Below are positions 1 through 7,685 of a stretch of DNA of 44,553 bases, in pieces. Made by a program: the position numbers and the translations under genes. Positions within the stretch are counted from its first letter, which is position 1. Each line of letters begins with the position of its first letter. A model generated the notes under the pieces. That model worked only from the letters and a program-made list of their open reading frames with translations. It did not search any database and was not told the DNA's origin. The stretch comes from Campylobacterota bacterium (GTDB lineage Bacteria; Babelota; Babeliae; Babelales; Chromulinivoraceae). Location of the stretch: the NCBI GenBank assembly GCA_002721975.1, contig PBME01000007.1:1-44553 (forward strand), given 5' to 3'.

Positions 1-2
1 AA

Positions 3-860
3 ACGGTTATGGATTTACCGGCAACAACGGTTCATGGCATTATTGATATCTATCGCTTCTTAGAGATGGTTAAAGAACAGGTAATTCCACCAAATAGTTT
101 GAGCTCTTTTGAGTTTAATTATGTACAATCATGCAATAAAATTGGTGATACATTTGCATATCGCAAAGAATTTATTATTAATAGCTTAAGTTGTTTATCA
201 CAAGCATCTCTTGATTGGATTGCTCACCGATCTGCCCATGATAAAGCTGAAGATATCGTTAAATTTGCAACAGATGCCGTAGTCAATGTAATCGCTTTTG
301 AAACTGTTGTTTCTAAGGTTGCTCAAGCATGTAAATTTTTAACGCAAGGCATCGGACATGCACGAGCATTAGAACTAGCAGAAAATTTATTGGGTCATGA
401 GCCGGAGATAGTCCCTGCACTTGAAGCTGGTTTGAATAAGATGGAAGACCCAACCGCCTTATTGAAGAAGACTGAAAAAAGGGTTGCTGACTGTGAGCAA
501 AAATGTGTTAAGACTGGTTCTTCTGTTGCTGCAGGAAATAAAAAACGTGTTTACACGGGAGTAAACTATCACCATCAGAATAGCACAGGATGCCGTTATG
601 GAGGTAAATCTCCAGCACCTAAAAATGGTCAAAAAGCTTTAGATAACTCGATTCATTTTAAAACTAAAGGTAATCAAGGGTATGAAAGAAGGTTGGGAGT
701 TGAGGGAGATTACATTGTTATTTTTGATGAACAAAGACCAGGAGAGTTTCATGGGCATGTACGTATGTGGAAAGAGCTTAAAGGTGAAGCAGGTGATGAA
801 ATTCGAAATGCATTGTATGAGGCAGGTATAGTAAAGAATCGTAGAACAGGAAAAATATGA
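3..860 (+). CDS. Polymorphic toxin, C-terminal part (5' end outside window)
   Basis: The reading frame is open to the left edge, so the first ATG at 9 is probably internal and the gene is probably larger. The visible part has a mainly helical region (about residues 1-160 from that ATG), then a basic linker, then a compact C-terminal domain from about 180 to 283. That domain contains the segments HFKTKGNQGYERR, GVEGDYIVIFD and EFHGHVRMW and ends NRRTGKI. This resembles the small BECR-type RNase tips of polymorphic toxins; from memory it is closest to the toxin type 17 (Ntox17) domain, a family recall rather than a search result. The likely acid-base residues are the histidines of FHGH. The stop codon overlaps the next gene's start by ATGA, as expected for a toxin and its immunity gene. 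A decayed copy of the same tip lies downstream. The toxin call is fairly safe; the exact family is not. Confidence 0.7.
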   Translation, partial: TVMDLPATTVHGIIDIYRFLEMVKEQVIPPNSLSSFEFNYVQSCNKIGDTFAYRKEFIINSLSCLSQASLDWIAHRSAHDKAEDIVKFATDAVVNVIAFETVVSKVAQACKFLTQGIGHARALELAENLLGHEPEIVPALEAGLNKMEDPTALLKKTEKRVADCEQKCVKTGSSVAAGNKKRVYTGVNYHHQNSTGCRYGGKSPAPKNGQKALDNSIHFKTKGNQGYERRLGVEGDYIVIFDEQRPGEFHGHVRMWKELKGEAGDEIRNALYEAGIVKNRRTGKI

Positions 861-1465
861 ATAAAGTTTTAATATTGCAAATTAATCAAACTGATGATGT
901 ATATTTTGTAACAGAAGTAAATGTTGAAGAAGTAGATGTGTTTTATACAATATTTAAGGCTTATTTAAATACAAAAGATCAGTTGATTAAAATACATAAT
1001 TTTTCAACAGGACGAGATTTTTATGATCTTACACATAGCTTAGAAGAAGTATTGAATAATAAACGAAAAATTCCAAAAGAATTAGGGGGAAAGGTTGATT
1101 TAGGTTTGTTGTGGAATGAGCATAATCAAAAAATAATTTTAGCAGAAGAAGCAGGTAAGCCACTTAAAAGTTGGAGATGGGAGGGCGGAAAAATGTTGTT
1201 TTTGGGAAATGATTCAGATGAGTTTAATAGTTGTACAACATTTTTATATAACGATGAACAAGGAAATGTAGTTTTAGAAGTTTCTTCTACGTATCCTTGG
1301 TTTTTTGGAGAAGACGTTCCTGATATTTCATATGATGATTGGTTACCAGAATATAAGATATTATATAAAACTATAATTTCTAAAGATGTAATTCAAAAAT
1401 GGATTAAACAAATGACTGCCTTTAGAGATATGTTAGAAGAAAAGACAACCTGTTGCAAAGAATAA
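857..1465 (+). CDS. Immunity protein candidate for the upstream toxin
   Basis: A 202-residue acidic protein with no signal peptide, so cytoplasmic. It starts on the ATG that overlaps the toxin stop (ATGA), so translation is probably coupled. I do not recognise the family. Conserved-looking blocks, shared with the broken second copy downstream, are GGKVDLGLLWNEHNQKIIL, PLKSWRW, YPWFFGEDVPD and a tryptophan-rich C-terminal part (DDWLPEY, KWIKQ). The immunity role is inferred from position, overlap, lack of an export signal and the fact that the downstream copy also follows a toxin-tip remnant with the same overlap. It could instead be an unrelated hitchhiking gene, but the repeated pairing makes that less likely. 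Confidence 0.7.
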   Translation: MNKVLILQINQTDDVYFVTEVNVEEVDVFYTIFKAYLNTKDQLIKIHNFSTGRDFYDLTHSLEEVLNNKRKIPKELGGKVDLGLLWNEHNQKIILAEEAGKPLKSWRWEGGKMLFLGNDSDEFNSCTTFLYNDEQGNVVLEVSSTYPWFFGEDVPDISYDDWLPEYKILYKTIISKDVIQKWIKQMTAFRDMLEEKTTCCKE

Positions 1466-1471
1466 GGAAAA

Positions 1472-1592
1472 GATTTCGTAGTTTTTATAAACCTGAGTCG
1501 GATCAGTTTTATGGGCTGCCTTGGAGCCTGAAATGCAAACAGCTCTTTATCGTTCAGGAATTGTAAAAAATCCTAAAACAGGAAGAATGTGA
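1472..1592 (+). pseudogene. Relic of a second toxin tip
   Basis: Translation in shifting frames recovers the end of the upstream toxin domain. DFVVF matches the DYIVIF region, then KPESDQFYG matches the PGEFHG region, then ALEPEMQTALYRSGIVKN followed by PKTGRM matches the end of the intact tip. The three pieces lie in different frames. A stretch corresponding to GHVRM has been lost, apparently by deletion between two short ATGG-like repeats. It ends in TGA at 1590-1592, overlapping the GTG start of the second immunity copy. Only about the last 50 residues remain and there is no translatable domain, so it is a non-functional remnant of an older toxin cassette. Confidence 0.75.
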
Positions 1593-2190
1593 ATATACTT
1601 GTGACTTTGTCAGTTGATACAATAGCTTGTTTGCAATTTATAACTGATATAGAAGATAATAATTTTATAAATTTATATAATACTTATTTTTCAATTTGGT
1701 TGAAAAGAAAAAACAAAAGATTCTGTTTGAGAAAACAAGCTGTTGGGTATGATTTATATTATTTTGTGGAACGTATACAAGATTGTATAGAAAATAAGCG
1801 TAATTTTCCTTTAGTATTAGGTGAAAAAGTTGATTTAGGATTGTTATTAAATAATCATAATCAAAAAATAATTTTATCACAAGAAACAGGAATGCCACTT
1901 AAAGATTGGCGTTGGATTGGGGATGAATTTTTATTTTTTGAAAATAATGCAGATGGATTTAATAGTCTGTAACTTTTTTATACAATGATAAACAAGGTAA
2001 TATAATTTTTGAAGTTTCATCTGTCTATCCTTGGTTTTTTGGAGAAGACGTTCCTGATGTTTCATATGAAGATTGGCTGCCTACATATAAAATAATATAT
2101 AAAACAGTCATTTCTAAAAATACAGCACAGCAATGGATACATCAGTTAAATGTATTGTATGAAAAATTAGATGAAAATATGCCCAATTAA
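1589..2190 (+). pseudogene. Second immunity copy, frameshifted
   Basis: Starts on GTG overlapping the relic toxin stop. The first frame runs 127 codons and is clearly related to the intact immunity candidate (VDLGLLLNNHNQKIIL, PLKDWRW). It hits a stop at 1970-1972, just after NADGFNSL. One frame over, the homology continues at once (TFLYNDKQGN, YPWFFGEDVPDVSYEDWLP) to TAA at 2188-2190. A single-base deletion near 1965-1970 explains this. The protein is therefore split, unless the lesion is a sequencing error or a programmed shift. The N-terminal piece alone lacks the tryptophan-rich C-terminal half. The pattern fits an orphan cassette decaying after its toxin was lost. Confidence 0.75.
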
Positions 2191-2199
2191 GAATTTAAG

Positions 2200-2445
2200 A
2201 TGTATACAAAAAAGCAATTTGGAAAAGAATTAAAACAAGTGTTAGTAAAACGTGAAAAAGTATCCTTTATAGGACAATGGGCTTATAGTAAATATATGCA
2301 ACATATACTAGATATAGATCCCAAATTGCGAAAATTTTTATTAGACTTAAATACTATGGAAATGAGTCCTGAGTTTGAATATTCATATGAAGAGTTAGAC
2401 GAAATAGTAGATCGGTTAATAGCTGGAGATGATATTACATTATAA
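2200..2445 (+). CDS. Small orphan immunity-like protein
   Basis: An 81-residue acidic protein without a signal peptide, starting 9 bases after the broken immunity copy and on the same strand. The N-terminal half is basic and helical (KKQFGKELKQVLVKREK). The C-terminal half has LLDLNTMEMSPEFEYSYEEL. The size and the run of acidic helices resemble small colicin- or CDI-type immunity proteins, but this is resemblance, not a recognised family. No toxin remnant lies between it and the previous gene. It is most simply a further immunity gene left in the array; another kind of small cytoplasmic protein is possible. Confidence 0.5.
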   Translation: MYTKKQFGKELKQVLVKREKVSFIGQWAYSKYMQHILDIDPKLRKFLLDLNTMEMSPEFEYSYEELDEIVDRLIAGDDITL

Positions 2446-2480
2446 AACAGCTGAGTTTTACAAGATTATGTTCTGATAGA

Positions 2481-2563
2481 AGTTAGCATGAAAAGTTCTA
2501 AAATAGTCCTGTATGGGACGCCACTATTTTTAGCTAATTAATCTACTCATTTTTGGGTGGATT
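2481..2563 (+). repeat. Diverged intergenic repeat, copy 1
   Basis: About 80 bases running from AGTTAGCA through CTAAAATAGTCCTGTATGGG to a final GGATT. They align with the stretch just after the first metalloprotease gene (3750-3826). Both copies sit immediately upstream of a metalloprotease gene. The copies are diverged, so the duplication is old. This copy contains a terminator-like hairpin. Confidence 0.55.
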
Positions 2564-2568
2564 TTTTT
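2541..2568 (+). terminator. Rho-independent terminator after the toxin/immunity array
   Basis: A 9-bp stem, ATCTACTCA pairing with TGGGTGGAT (two G-U pairs), closes a TTTT loop and is followed by TTTTTTT. It would end transcripts from the toxin/immunity array before the metalloprotease gene. Confidence 0.6.
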
Positions 2569-2654
2569 ATTTTAAAAAGGCTATAGAGCTTTTGACTGAC
2601 TATAAGGAATATGTAACAATTATACTATGAAACAAAGGGTTAAATAGCTTACAG

Positions 2655-2683
2655 TTGACAAATGTATGAATTGTAAAAATAAA
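2655..2683 (+). promoter_or_regulatory. Possible sigma70-type promoter of the first metalloprotease
   Basis: A perfect -35 box TTGACA (2655-2660) is followed after 17 bases by AATAAA, which matches 4 of 6 consensus -10 positions. The start codon is at 2697, giving a very short leader. In DNA this AT-rich the -10 match is weak evidence. Confidence 0.35.
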
Positions 2684-2696
2684 AAATGATGAGAAA

Positions 2697-3755
2697 ATGA
2701 AGATAATTATAAAGTATTTTATCAAAAAAATTATATTGATTAGTTTAATCGCCATGAGCAATTTGTCTTATTCAATGTTAAGACGAAGTTGTGTATCGTC
2801 ACAATTTTCACCAAGGCTTACTTCTAAGGTAAATCATACTAATTCAGGGTGTGCTGTCACTATGCCATTTGCGCAACAAGCTTATGTTCATGCTAAGAAT
2901 GATGAAAGTAACTCAAACAAAAATGATACAGGTTCAAAAAAACAATGGAAAAATTTTGCTTTTCAATCAGTTTTTGTAGCTGGAGTTTATCTAGTATCGA
3001 ATGAATATCGAGCATATAAAAATTGGTATGACAATTGGGAAAAGATTTCTGAAAAATCTGTAGATTATATATATCAAAATTCAAAAGAATGTAAGGATGA
3101 ACGTTTACTTGCCTTGTTAGCAGAGTGTAAAAAAGAGCTAGGTATAGCAGACGATATAGCATTACTATTATCTGATAAAAATCATTTTGAAGGAGAATAT
3201 TTACCAAAAAAGTTTGCGATTTCTTTAAATTCACGCATGTACAATTCTGAAAATTGCACAGATGAGTGGTGGGTAATGGCTCGTCCTAATATAAAACTAT
3301 TTTTTAAACATGAATTAATTCATCATTTACAAAGTACTTATACATCAGAAGAATGCCAACAAATGCAAAACCGTTATTTAAAAGTACATTCAAAGTTTGG
3401 ACTCCATCCGCTTAAAATATTAAGTAAAGAATTTGATGCTGATTGGCAAGCCGCACAGCATACACGTCAATGTTTTGCTTGTTTATTAAATCGTACATTT
3501 TGGGATATTGGTAATCGAGGTTATATGTCAGAGGTTGATTATTTACCATTTTTAGAAGCAACCAAAACTTGTATATGTCATGAGCATGCACCCATTGCAG
3601 TTGCGCAAAAAATAAAAAATATTGTTGGTTTTGATTATTTATCTCAAGAAGAACGAGATAAGTATATTGCATCTTTAAAAAGAAAAGATATTTTTAGAAG
3701 AAGTGCTGCTTTGCAAGAATTATTTCATTCGACTGGTGGATTTAAATCAAGTTAG
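2697..3755 (+). CDS. Exported HExxH zinc metalloprotease-like protein
   Basis: A 352-residue protein with a signal peptide at residues 1-26 (basic start, then ILISLIAMSNLSYS). A second hydrophobic stretch at about 88-100 could be an anchor. The zinc-binding motif is HELIHH (H205, E206, H209). A conserved EFDAD at 245-249 offers the third ligand, as in gluzincin-type proteases. It should act outside the cytoplasm as a peptidase. It is followed by a related but shorter exported HExxH protein, and the spacer between them is also duplicated. Cysteines are frequent in the C-terminal half (CQCFAC-like spacing, TCICHEH) and may form disulfides. The exact M-family is not certain; the substrate is unknown. 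Confidence 0.65.
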   Translation: MKIIIKYFIKKIILISLIAMSNLSYSMLRRSCVSSQFSPRLTSKVNHTNSGCAVTMPFAQQAYVHAKNDESNSNKNDTGSKKQWKNFAFQSVFVAGVYLVSNEYRAYKNWYDNWEKISEKSVDYIYQNSKECKDERLLALLAECKKELGIADDIALLLSDKNHFEGEYLPKKFAISLNSRMYNSENCTDEWWVMARPNIKLFFKHELIHHLQSTYTSEECQQMQNRYLKVHSKFGLHPLKILSKEFDADWQAAQHTRQCFACLLNRTFWDIGNRGYMSEVDYLPFLEATKTCICHEHAPIAVAQKIKNIVGFDYLSQEERDKYIASLKRKDIFRRSAALQELFHSTGGFKSS

Positions 3756-3826
3756 CAAAAACTTCTAATATAGTCTTGTATGGGGAGTCACTTTACTTTC
3801 TTAATTCATTTATTTCTAAGTAGATT
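3750..3826 (+). repeat. Diverged intergenic repeat, copy 2
   Basis: Begins at the last codons of the first metalloprotease (AGTTAGCA includes its TAG stop). It continues through CTAATATAGTCTTGTATGGG, closely matching copy 1 at 2481-2563. The hairpin present in copy 1 is eroded here. Its position in front of the second metalloprotease suggests duplication of a spacer-plus-gene unit. Confidence 0.55.
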
Positions 3827-3907
3827 GTTTTTGAAAAAGTAGCGGGCCTTTTGTAGGTAATGTTTTTTGATGATAAAGTAAGTATATAGTAAAAACAAGG
3901 AGGTTTT

Positions 3908-4663
3908 ATGAAAAAAGTTATATTAATTTCTATAATAATAATTTCAAAAATAAGCGCGTCTGAATTACCTAAAACAGGATTAGATTTACTGAAAAAAGAG
4001 CCTGCTAGTTTGGAATATCAAATACTTGGCCAGGAAGCACAGCGTGTTCTAGGTGCTTCTAACAATACAATGTTACCTATTTTAAAATTTGGAAAATTTG
4101 ATTCAACAAAAGCTTTTAAATTAGCTACAACAAATAGTGATGCAATCGTTATAAATGAAGAAGAATTTGATAAAATGCCTTATGGTGCAAAAAGATGTAC
4201 TTTAATGCATGAATCAGTTCATGCAAAATATAACGATAGTAAAAAAATGTGGGGTTCAGCGTTACTAGGCTTCGTAGTTGGAGGTGTTGGCAGCTATCAT
4301 TTTTTATCAAAATATAAGAAGTTATTTTTTCCTAAAACAAGTGGTTTTGCTATTGGATTCTATGCTGCTTATAAAAGTTTAGTTTTTTACAGTCGTTTTA
4401 TGGAGCAACGAGCAGATCGAGAAGGTCATTATGCATCAGCATGTTCAAAGTGTGTTCATGAAGCAGCTCAGCATTGTCAAAAACAAACATTCGATAATGC
4501 TGTTAAGTTGTATGGTGAAGAACGATTAGAAGAAGCTCTTGCTGTATTGGAAAAAAATAGACAAGTAAGTGGGTACTTATCTATAAAAGAATTGTCAAAA
4601 ATTGCAAAAGATTTAGGTGATAAAGTATGTGACTATCATACTAGAGAACAAGGTAATAGGTAA
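3908..4663 (+). CDS. Exported M48-like metalloprotease
   Basis: A 251-residue protein behind a strong AGGAGG ribosome binding site. The signal peptide is residues 1-18 (VILISIIIISKISAS). The zinc motif is HESVH (H101, E102, H105). A second motif, EQRADREGHYAS at about 167-178, matches the E-x-x-A-D helix that gives the third zinc ligand in M48 peptidases. Two hydrophobic segments between the motifs (about 116-130 and 147-160) fit the membrane topology common in M48 proteins. The C-terminal 60 residues look like a helical pair, possibly TPR-like. It is a shorter relative of the gene before it. Role: probable envelope or secreted peptidase, substrate unknown. Confidence 0.68.
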   Translation: MKKVILISIIIISKISASELPKTGLDLLKKEPASLEYQILGQEAQRVLGASNNTMLPILKFGKFDSTKAFKLATTNSDAIVINEEEFDKMPYGAKRCTLMHESVHAKYNDSKKMWGSALLGFVVGGVGSYHFLSKYKKLFFPKTSGFAIGFYAAYKSLVFYSRFMEQRADREGHYASACSKCVHEAAQHCQKQTFDNAVKLYGEERLEEALAVLEKNRQVSGYLSIKELSKIAKDLGDKVCDYHTREQGNR

Positions 4664-4804
4664 AAAAATTACTTATTGTAAGTTGATCCACTCGTTTTTG
4701 ATTAAGTTAATTCAATATTTGGTGATAGCAGAAAAGTAACAGACTTCTAATGAAAGTAGTGGGTATGTTAATAATGATTACTCTGTACTAATGAAGGTTT
4801 ATAA

Positions 4805-5260
4805 ATGTTTATTATTTATGTAGATGCTGATGCTTGTCCTGTTAAAGATGACGTTTGTCGTATTGCTGCGCGGCATGATTGGCAGGTGTACTTTGTTAGT
4901 AATAATCGCCTTAATATTCCTGTAGATCAGAATGTGCACAAAGTGCAGGTTGGTTCAGAGTTAGATGCTGCAGATAACTGGATTGTCGAGCGTATAGCTA
5001 TTGGAGATATTGTTATCACTACAGATATTTTATTGGCAGATCGTTGTTTGAAAAAAAATGCTCATTCAATAAGTCCAACAGGTAAAGTATTTCATGATAA
5101 TAATATAGGTGCAGCAAAAGCAATGCGTGAATTACGTACGTATTTACGTGAGACAGGTTTAGCTCCGAGTTATAATACTTCTTTTTCAAAGAAGAAGCGT
5201 TCTGCTTTTTTGCAAGCATTAGAAGAGGTCGTACAACTTATTAAAAAAAGTTTAAAGTAG
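4805..5260 (+). CDS. yaiI: YaiI/YqxD family protein (UPF0178, DUF188)
   Basis: A 151-residue protein of the usual family length. Hallmarks are the N-terminal YVDADACPVK, the central DAADNWI and VITTDILLADRCL, and the C-terminal SFSKKKRSAFLQALE. The family has a PIN-like nuclease fold with conserved aspartates (here at about 6, 8, 54-57 and 77), but its biochemical role is not established. There is no signal peptide, unlike most neighbours. It appears to be a single-gene unit. Confidence 0.9.
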   Translation: MFIIYVDADACPVKDDVCRIAARHDWQVYFVSNNRLNIPVDQNVHKVQVGSELDAADNWIVERIAIGDIVITTDILLADRCLKKNAHSISPTGKVFHDNNIGAAKAMRELRTYLRETGLAPSYNTSFSKKKRSAFLQALEEVVQLIKKSLK

Positions 5261-5393
5261 TTTTATTTTTAGCAGTATAAATCTTTTGAGTTGATGATAA
5301 CTATAGATAATAAACAATAGGGGCAGTTGTTGTTTTGTACAGGTTTGATACCTTTGTTATAGGTAAATTATTATATGTATAGGTACATATCTC

Positions 5394-5987
5394 ATGTTAT
5401 TAAAAAAACTGTTTTTCATAATACTTTCTTATTTTAATACAAACTTTAATGCAAATGATACATCAGTAATATCTATAACAAAGGGAGATATTACGCATAG
5501 CTCTTGTTCTTGTATTGTTAATGCTGCTAATGAGCAACTTGCTGGTGGAGCAGGTGTCTGTGGAGCTATTTTTAGCGCAGCAGGTTGGAACAATTTACAG
5601 GCAGCTTGTGATCAGCTTAAAAGCTGCGTAACAGGACAAGCTAAGATTACTGATAGCTTTGCGTTGAAAAACAATGGTATTGATTATATTATTCATGCGG
5701 TTGGGCCGGATTGTCGAATTATTACAGATGCTAAAATGCAAGACACATTATTGCAAGAAACTTATGAAAACGCATTAAAATTAGCTGAAACATATAAAAT
5801 AAAGTCGATAGCATTTCCTTTTATTAGTTCTGCTATTTATGCATTTCCTAAAGAACGTGCAGCGAAAATAGCTTTGCAAACAGTACATAATTATGCAAAG
5901 CATAGCGACATACATAAAATAGAGTTTGTTTTATTTTCGCAAGAAGATTATGCATTGTTTACTTGTATACAAAGACAAATTTTGTAA
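5394..5987 (+). CDS. Exported macrodomain (ADP-ribose binding) protein
   Basis: A 197-residue protein with a signal peptide at residues 1-20 (KKLFFIILSYF, cleavage near NFNA-ND). The rest is one macrodomain: GDITHSSCSCIVNAANEQL (31-49), the loop GGAGVCGAIF (51-60), HAVGP (101-105) and FPFISSAIYAFP (141-152). Macrodomains bind ADP-ribose, and the MacroD/YmdB branch removes ADP-ribose or acetyl groups. At the position where YmdB and MacroD have GVDGAIH, this protein has GVCGAIF, so the usual Asp is Cys and the His is Phe. Catalysis is therefore uncertain. The export signal is unusual and points to action outside the bacterial cytoplasm. Confidence 0.85.
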   Translation: MLLKKLFFIILSYFNTNFNANDTSVISITKGDITHSSCSCIVNAANEQLAGGAGVCGAIFSAAGWNNLQAACDQLKSCVTGQAKITDSFALKNNGIDYIIHAVGPDCRIITDAKMQDTLLQETYENALKLAETYKIKSIAFPFISSAIYAFPKERAAKIALQTVHNYAKHSDIHKIEFVLFSQEDYALFTCIQRQIL

Positions 5988-6100
5988 AAATGTATTTTAA
6001 ATTGCTTTATACATGGTTAATACTTTATTTGTAAATTAATATCTTGTTGGTATCATTTGATACGGTTTATAAAGTAATTATTAGTTAAAAGGAAGTATAC

Positions 6101-6805
6101 GTGCAAAAACAAATTAAGCAGTATGTCATTTGTATTATGTTAACTGTATCAACTCACGTGTTTGGTGACTTTTATCATACGTTAATACACCAACAAAGTA
6201 ATGAAGATAAAATTGCTTGTTTTTTATCAATGGTATCAGATGCTTCTGTTTGTACAAATGATACAGAAGTTTTAGATCAAGCATTAAAAAAAGTTGTATT
6301 AGATGGTAAGTATTTAGAGATGGGAGTATTTGCAGGCAGAACTATTAATCATATAGCCAGTAAAGTGCCAAATGTTACCATACATGGATTTGATTCATTT
6401 GAAGGGTTACCTGAAAATTGGACAAGAGATGATACAACTATGTTTTGCAAAGGTTTTTTTGCAATGAATAATTTTCCTTCAGTAGCACTCAATGTAAAGT
6501 TGTATAAAGGTTGGTTTATAGATTCGTTGCCAATATTTAAAAAAGATATTCTGCAAGAACAACCGATAGCTTTTTTACATATTGATTGTGATTTATATTC
6601 TTCAACAAAAACAGTATTTGATATTTTAGGAAATAATATTGTTAATGGAACCGTTATTGTTTTTGATGAGCTGTATCGTTATCCTGGTTTTGAACATCAT
6701 GAGATTAAGGCTTTGTATGAATTTTTAAAGTATAAAAAGTATCAAGTAAAATATTTAGCGTATAATATATATCATGAACAAGTTGCAGTACAAATAGTTG
6801 CTTAA
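6101..6805 (+). CDS. Exported TylF-like SAM-dependent methyltransferase
   Basis: A 234-residue protein starting on GTG with AAAGGAAG upstream. Residues 1-22 (VICIMLTVSTHVFG) look like a signal peptide. The body is a class I methyltransferase of the TylF/MycF type: LEMGVFAGRTINHIA (72-86) as the SAM-binding loop, GFDSFEGLPENW (96-107), FLHIDCDLYSSTKTVF (158-173) and VFDELYRYPGFEHHE (187-201) with the metal-binding acidic residues. Family members methylate sugar hydroxyls. Here the substrate is unknown, and an extracytoplasmic methyltransferase would lack an obvious SAM supply. A membrane anchor facing the cytoplasm is an alternative reading of the N-terminus. Confidence 0.8.
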   Translation: MQKQIKQYVICIMLTVSTHVFGDFYHTLIHQQSNEDKIACFLSMVSDASVCTNDTEVLDQALKKVVLDGKYLEMGVFAGRTINHIASKVPNVTIHGFDSFEGLPENWTRDDTTMFCKGFFAMNNFPSVALNVKLYKGWFIDSLPIFKKDILQEQPIAFLHIDCDLYSSTKTVFDILGNNIVNGTVIVFDELYRYPGFEHHEIKALYEFLKYKKYQVKYLAYNIYHEQVAVQIVA

Positions 6806-6862
6806 GTATTAGTGCTGTTGCATATCTCTTTTTAAGTAATAATTTGGTAAAAACTAAAAAAT

Positions 6863-7642
6863 ATGAATAAAAAAAAAGATCGTGTACCTCATTTAGATGG
6901 TCCGTTATTAGATAAAGCTGTTTTTAATATTTCTAAAGTTGCAACTTTAGAGCATTATCCATTTAGTTTAAATATTATACAAAAAATAAACGAGATAACG
7001 TTTCCAACGAATGTAACATTTTTAGTGGGAGAGAATGGTACTGGTAAATCTACTATTTTAGAAGCTTTAGCTTATAAGGCTGGTTTTGGTTTAGAAGGAG
7101 GTAGTAAAAATATTCATGTTACTACTTCGCGAGAAGAAACGTATACAGGAGCGCAGCGATTAGCAGATATTATAACGCTGTCTTGGAGATTTAAACCTAA
7201 ACATGGGTATTTTTTTAGAGCTGAAAGTTTTTTTAATATTGCTAATCATATTGATACATTAGCCCAAGAAGATGGTAAAGCGTACATAGCATATGGTGGA
7301 AAATCTTTGCACGAACAGTCTCATGGTGAAAGTTTTTTATCTTTTTTTAAACATGGTTTATCAAAAAATTCTTTTTTTATTTTAGATGAACCTGAAGCAG
7401 CACTTTCCCCACAACGGCAGTTGTCATTAATGTCGATTATTAATGATTTAACTACAACTTCTCAAGCTCAATTTATTATAGCAACTCATTCTCCGATATT
7501 GTTAGCATATCCTCAAGCAACTATTTATTCTTGTGATACTGGCGTCTTAGAAAAAATTGCTTACAAGGAAACACAACATTATAAAGTGACCAAAGAATTT
7601 TTAGATAATCCTGAAAGGTATTTACATTATCTCTTTGATTAA
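6863..7642 (+). CDS. Stand-alone ABC-type AAA ATPase (COG3910-like)
   Basis: A 259-residue soluble ATPase. Walker A is GENGTGKST (56-64), the signature-like segment is SHGES (153-157), Walker B is FFILDEPEAAL (171-181) and the switch histidine lies in ATHSP (208-211). It has the size and motif set of the predicted ATPases grouped as COG3910, which are not transporter subunits. No permease lies next to it. The function of this family is not established; nucleic-acid or phage-defence roles are guesses. It may be co-transcribed with the following membrane protein 43 bases downstream. Confidence 0.8.
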   Translation: MNKKKDRVPHLDGPLLDKAVFNISKVATLEHYPFSLNIIQKINEITFPTNVTFLVGENGTGKSTILEALAYKAGFGLEGGSKNIHVTTSREETYTGAQRLADIITLSWRFKPKHGYFFRAESFFNIANHIDTLAQEDGKAYIAYGGKSLHEQSHGESFLSFFKHGLSKNSFFILDEPEAALSPQRQLSLMSIINDLTTTSQAQFIIATHSPILLAYPQATIYSCDTGVLEKIAYKETQHYKVTKEFLDNPERYLHYLFD

Positions 7643-7685
7643 GATATCTTGTCAAACATCATAGCTAGAGAATAAAGGAGAAAGT

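Noticed and set aside
1665-1898. Minus-strand open frame over the second immunity copy
   Set aside because: The plus strand here has clear homology to the intact immunity gene.
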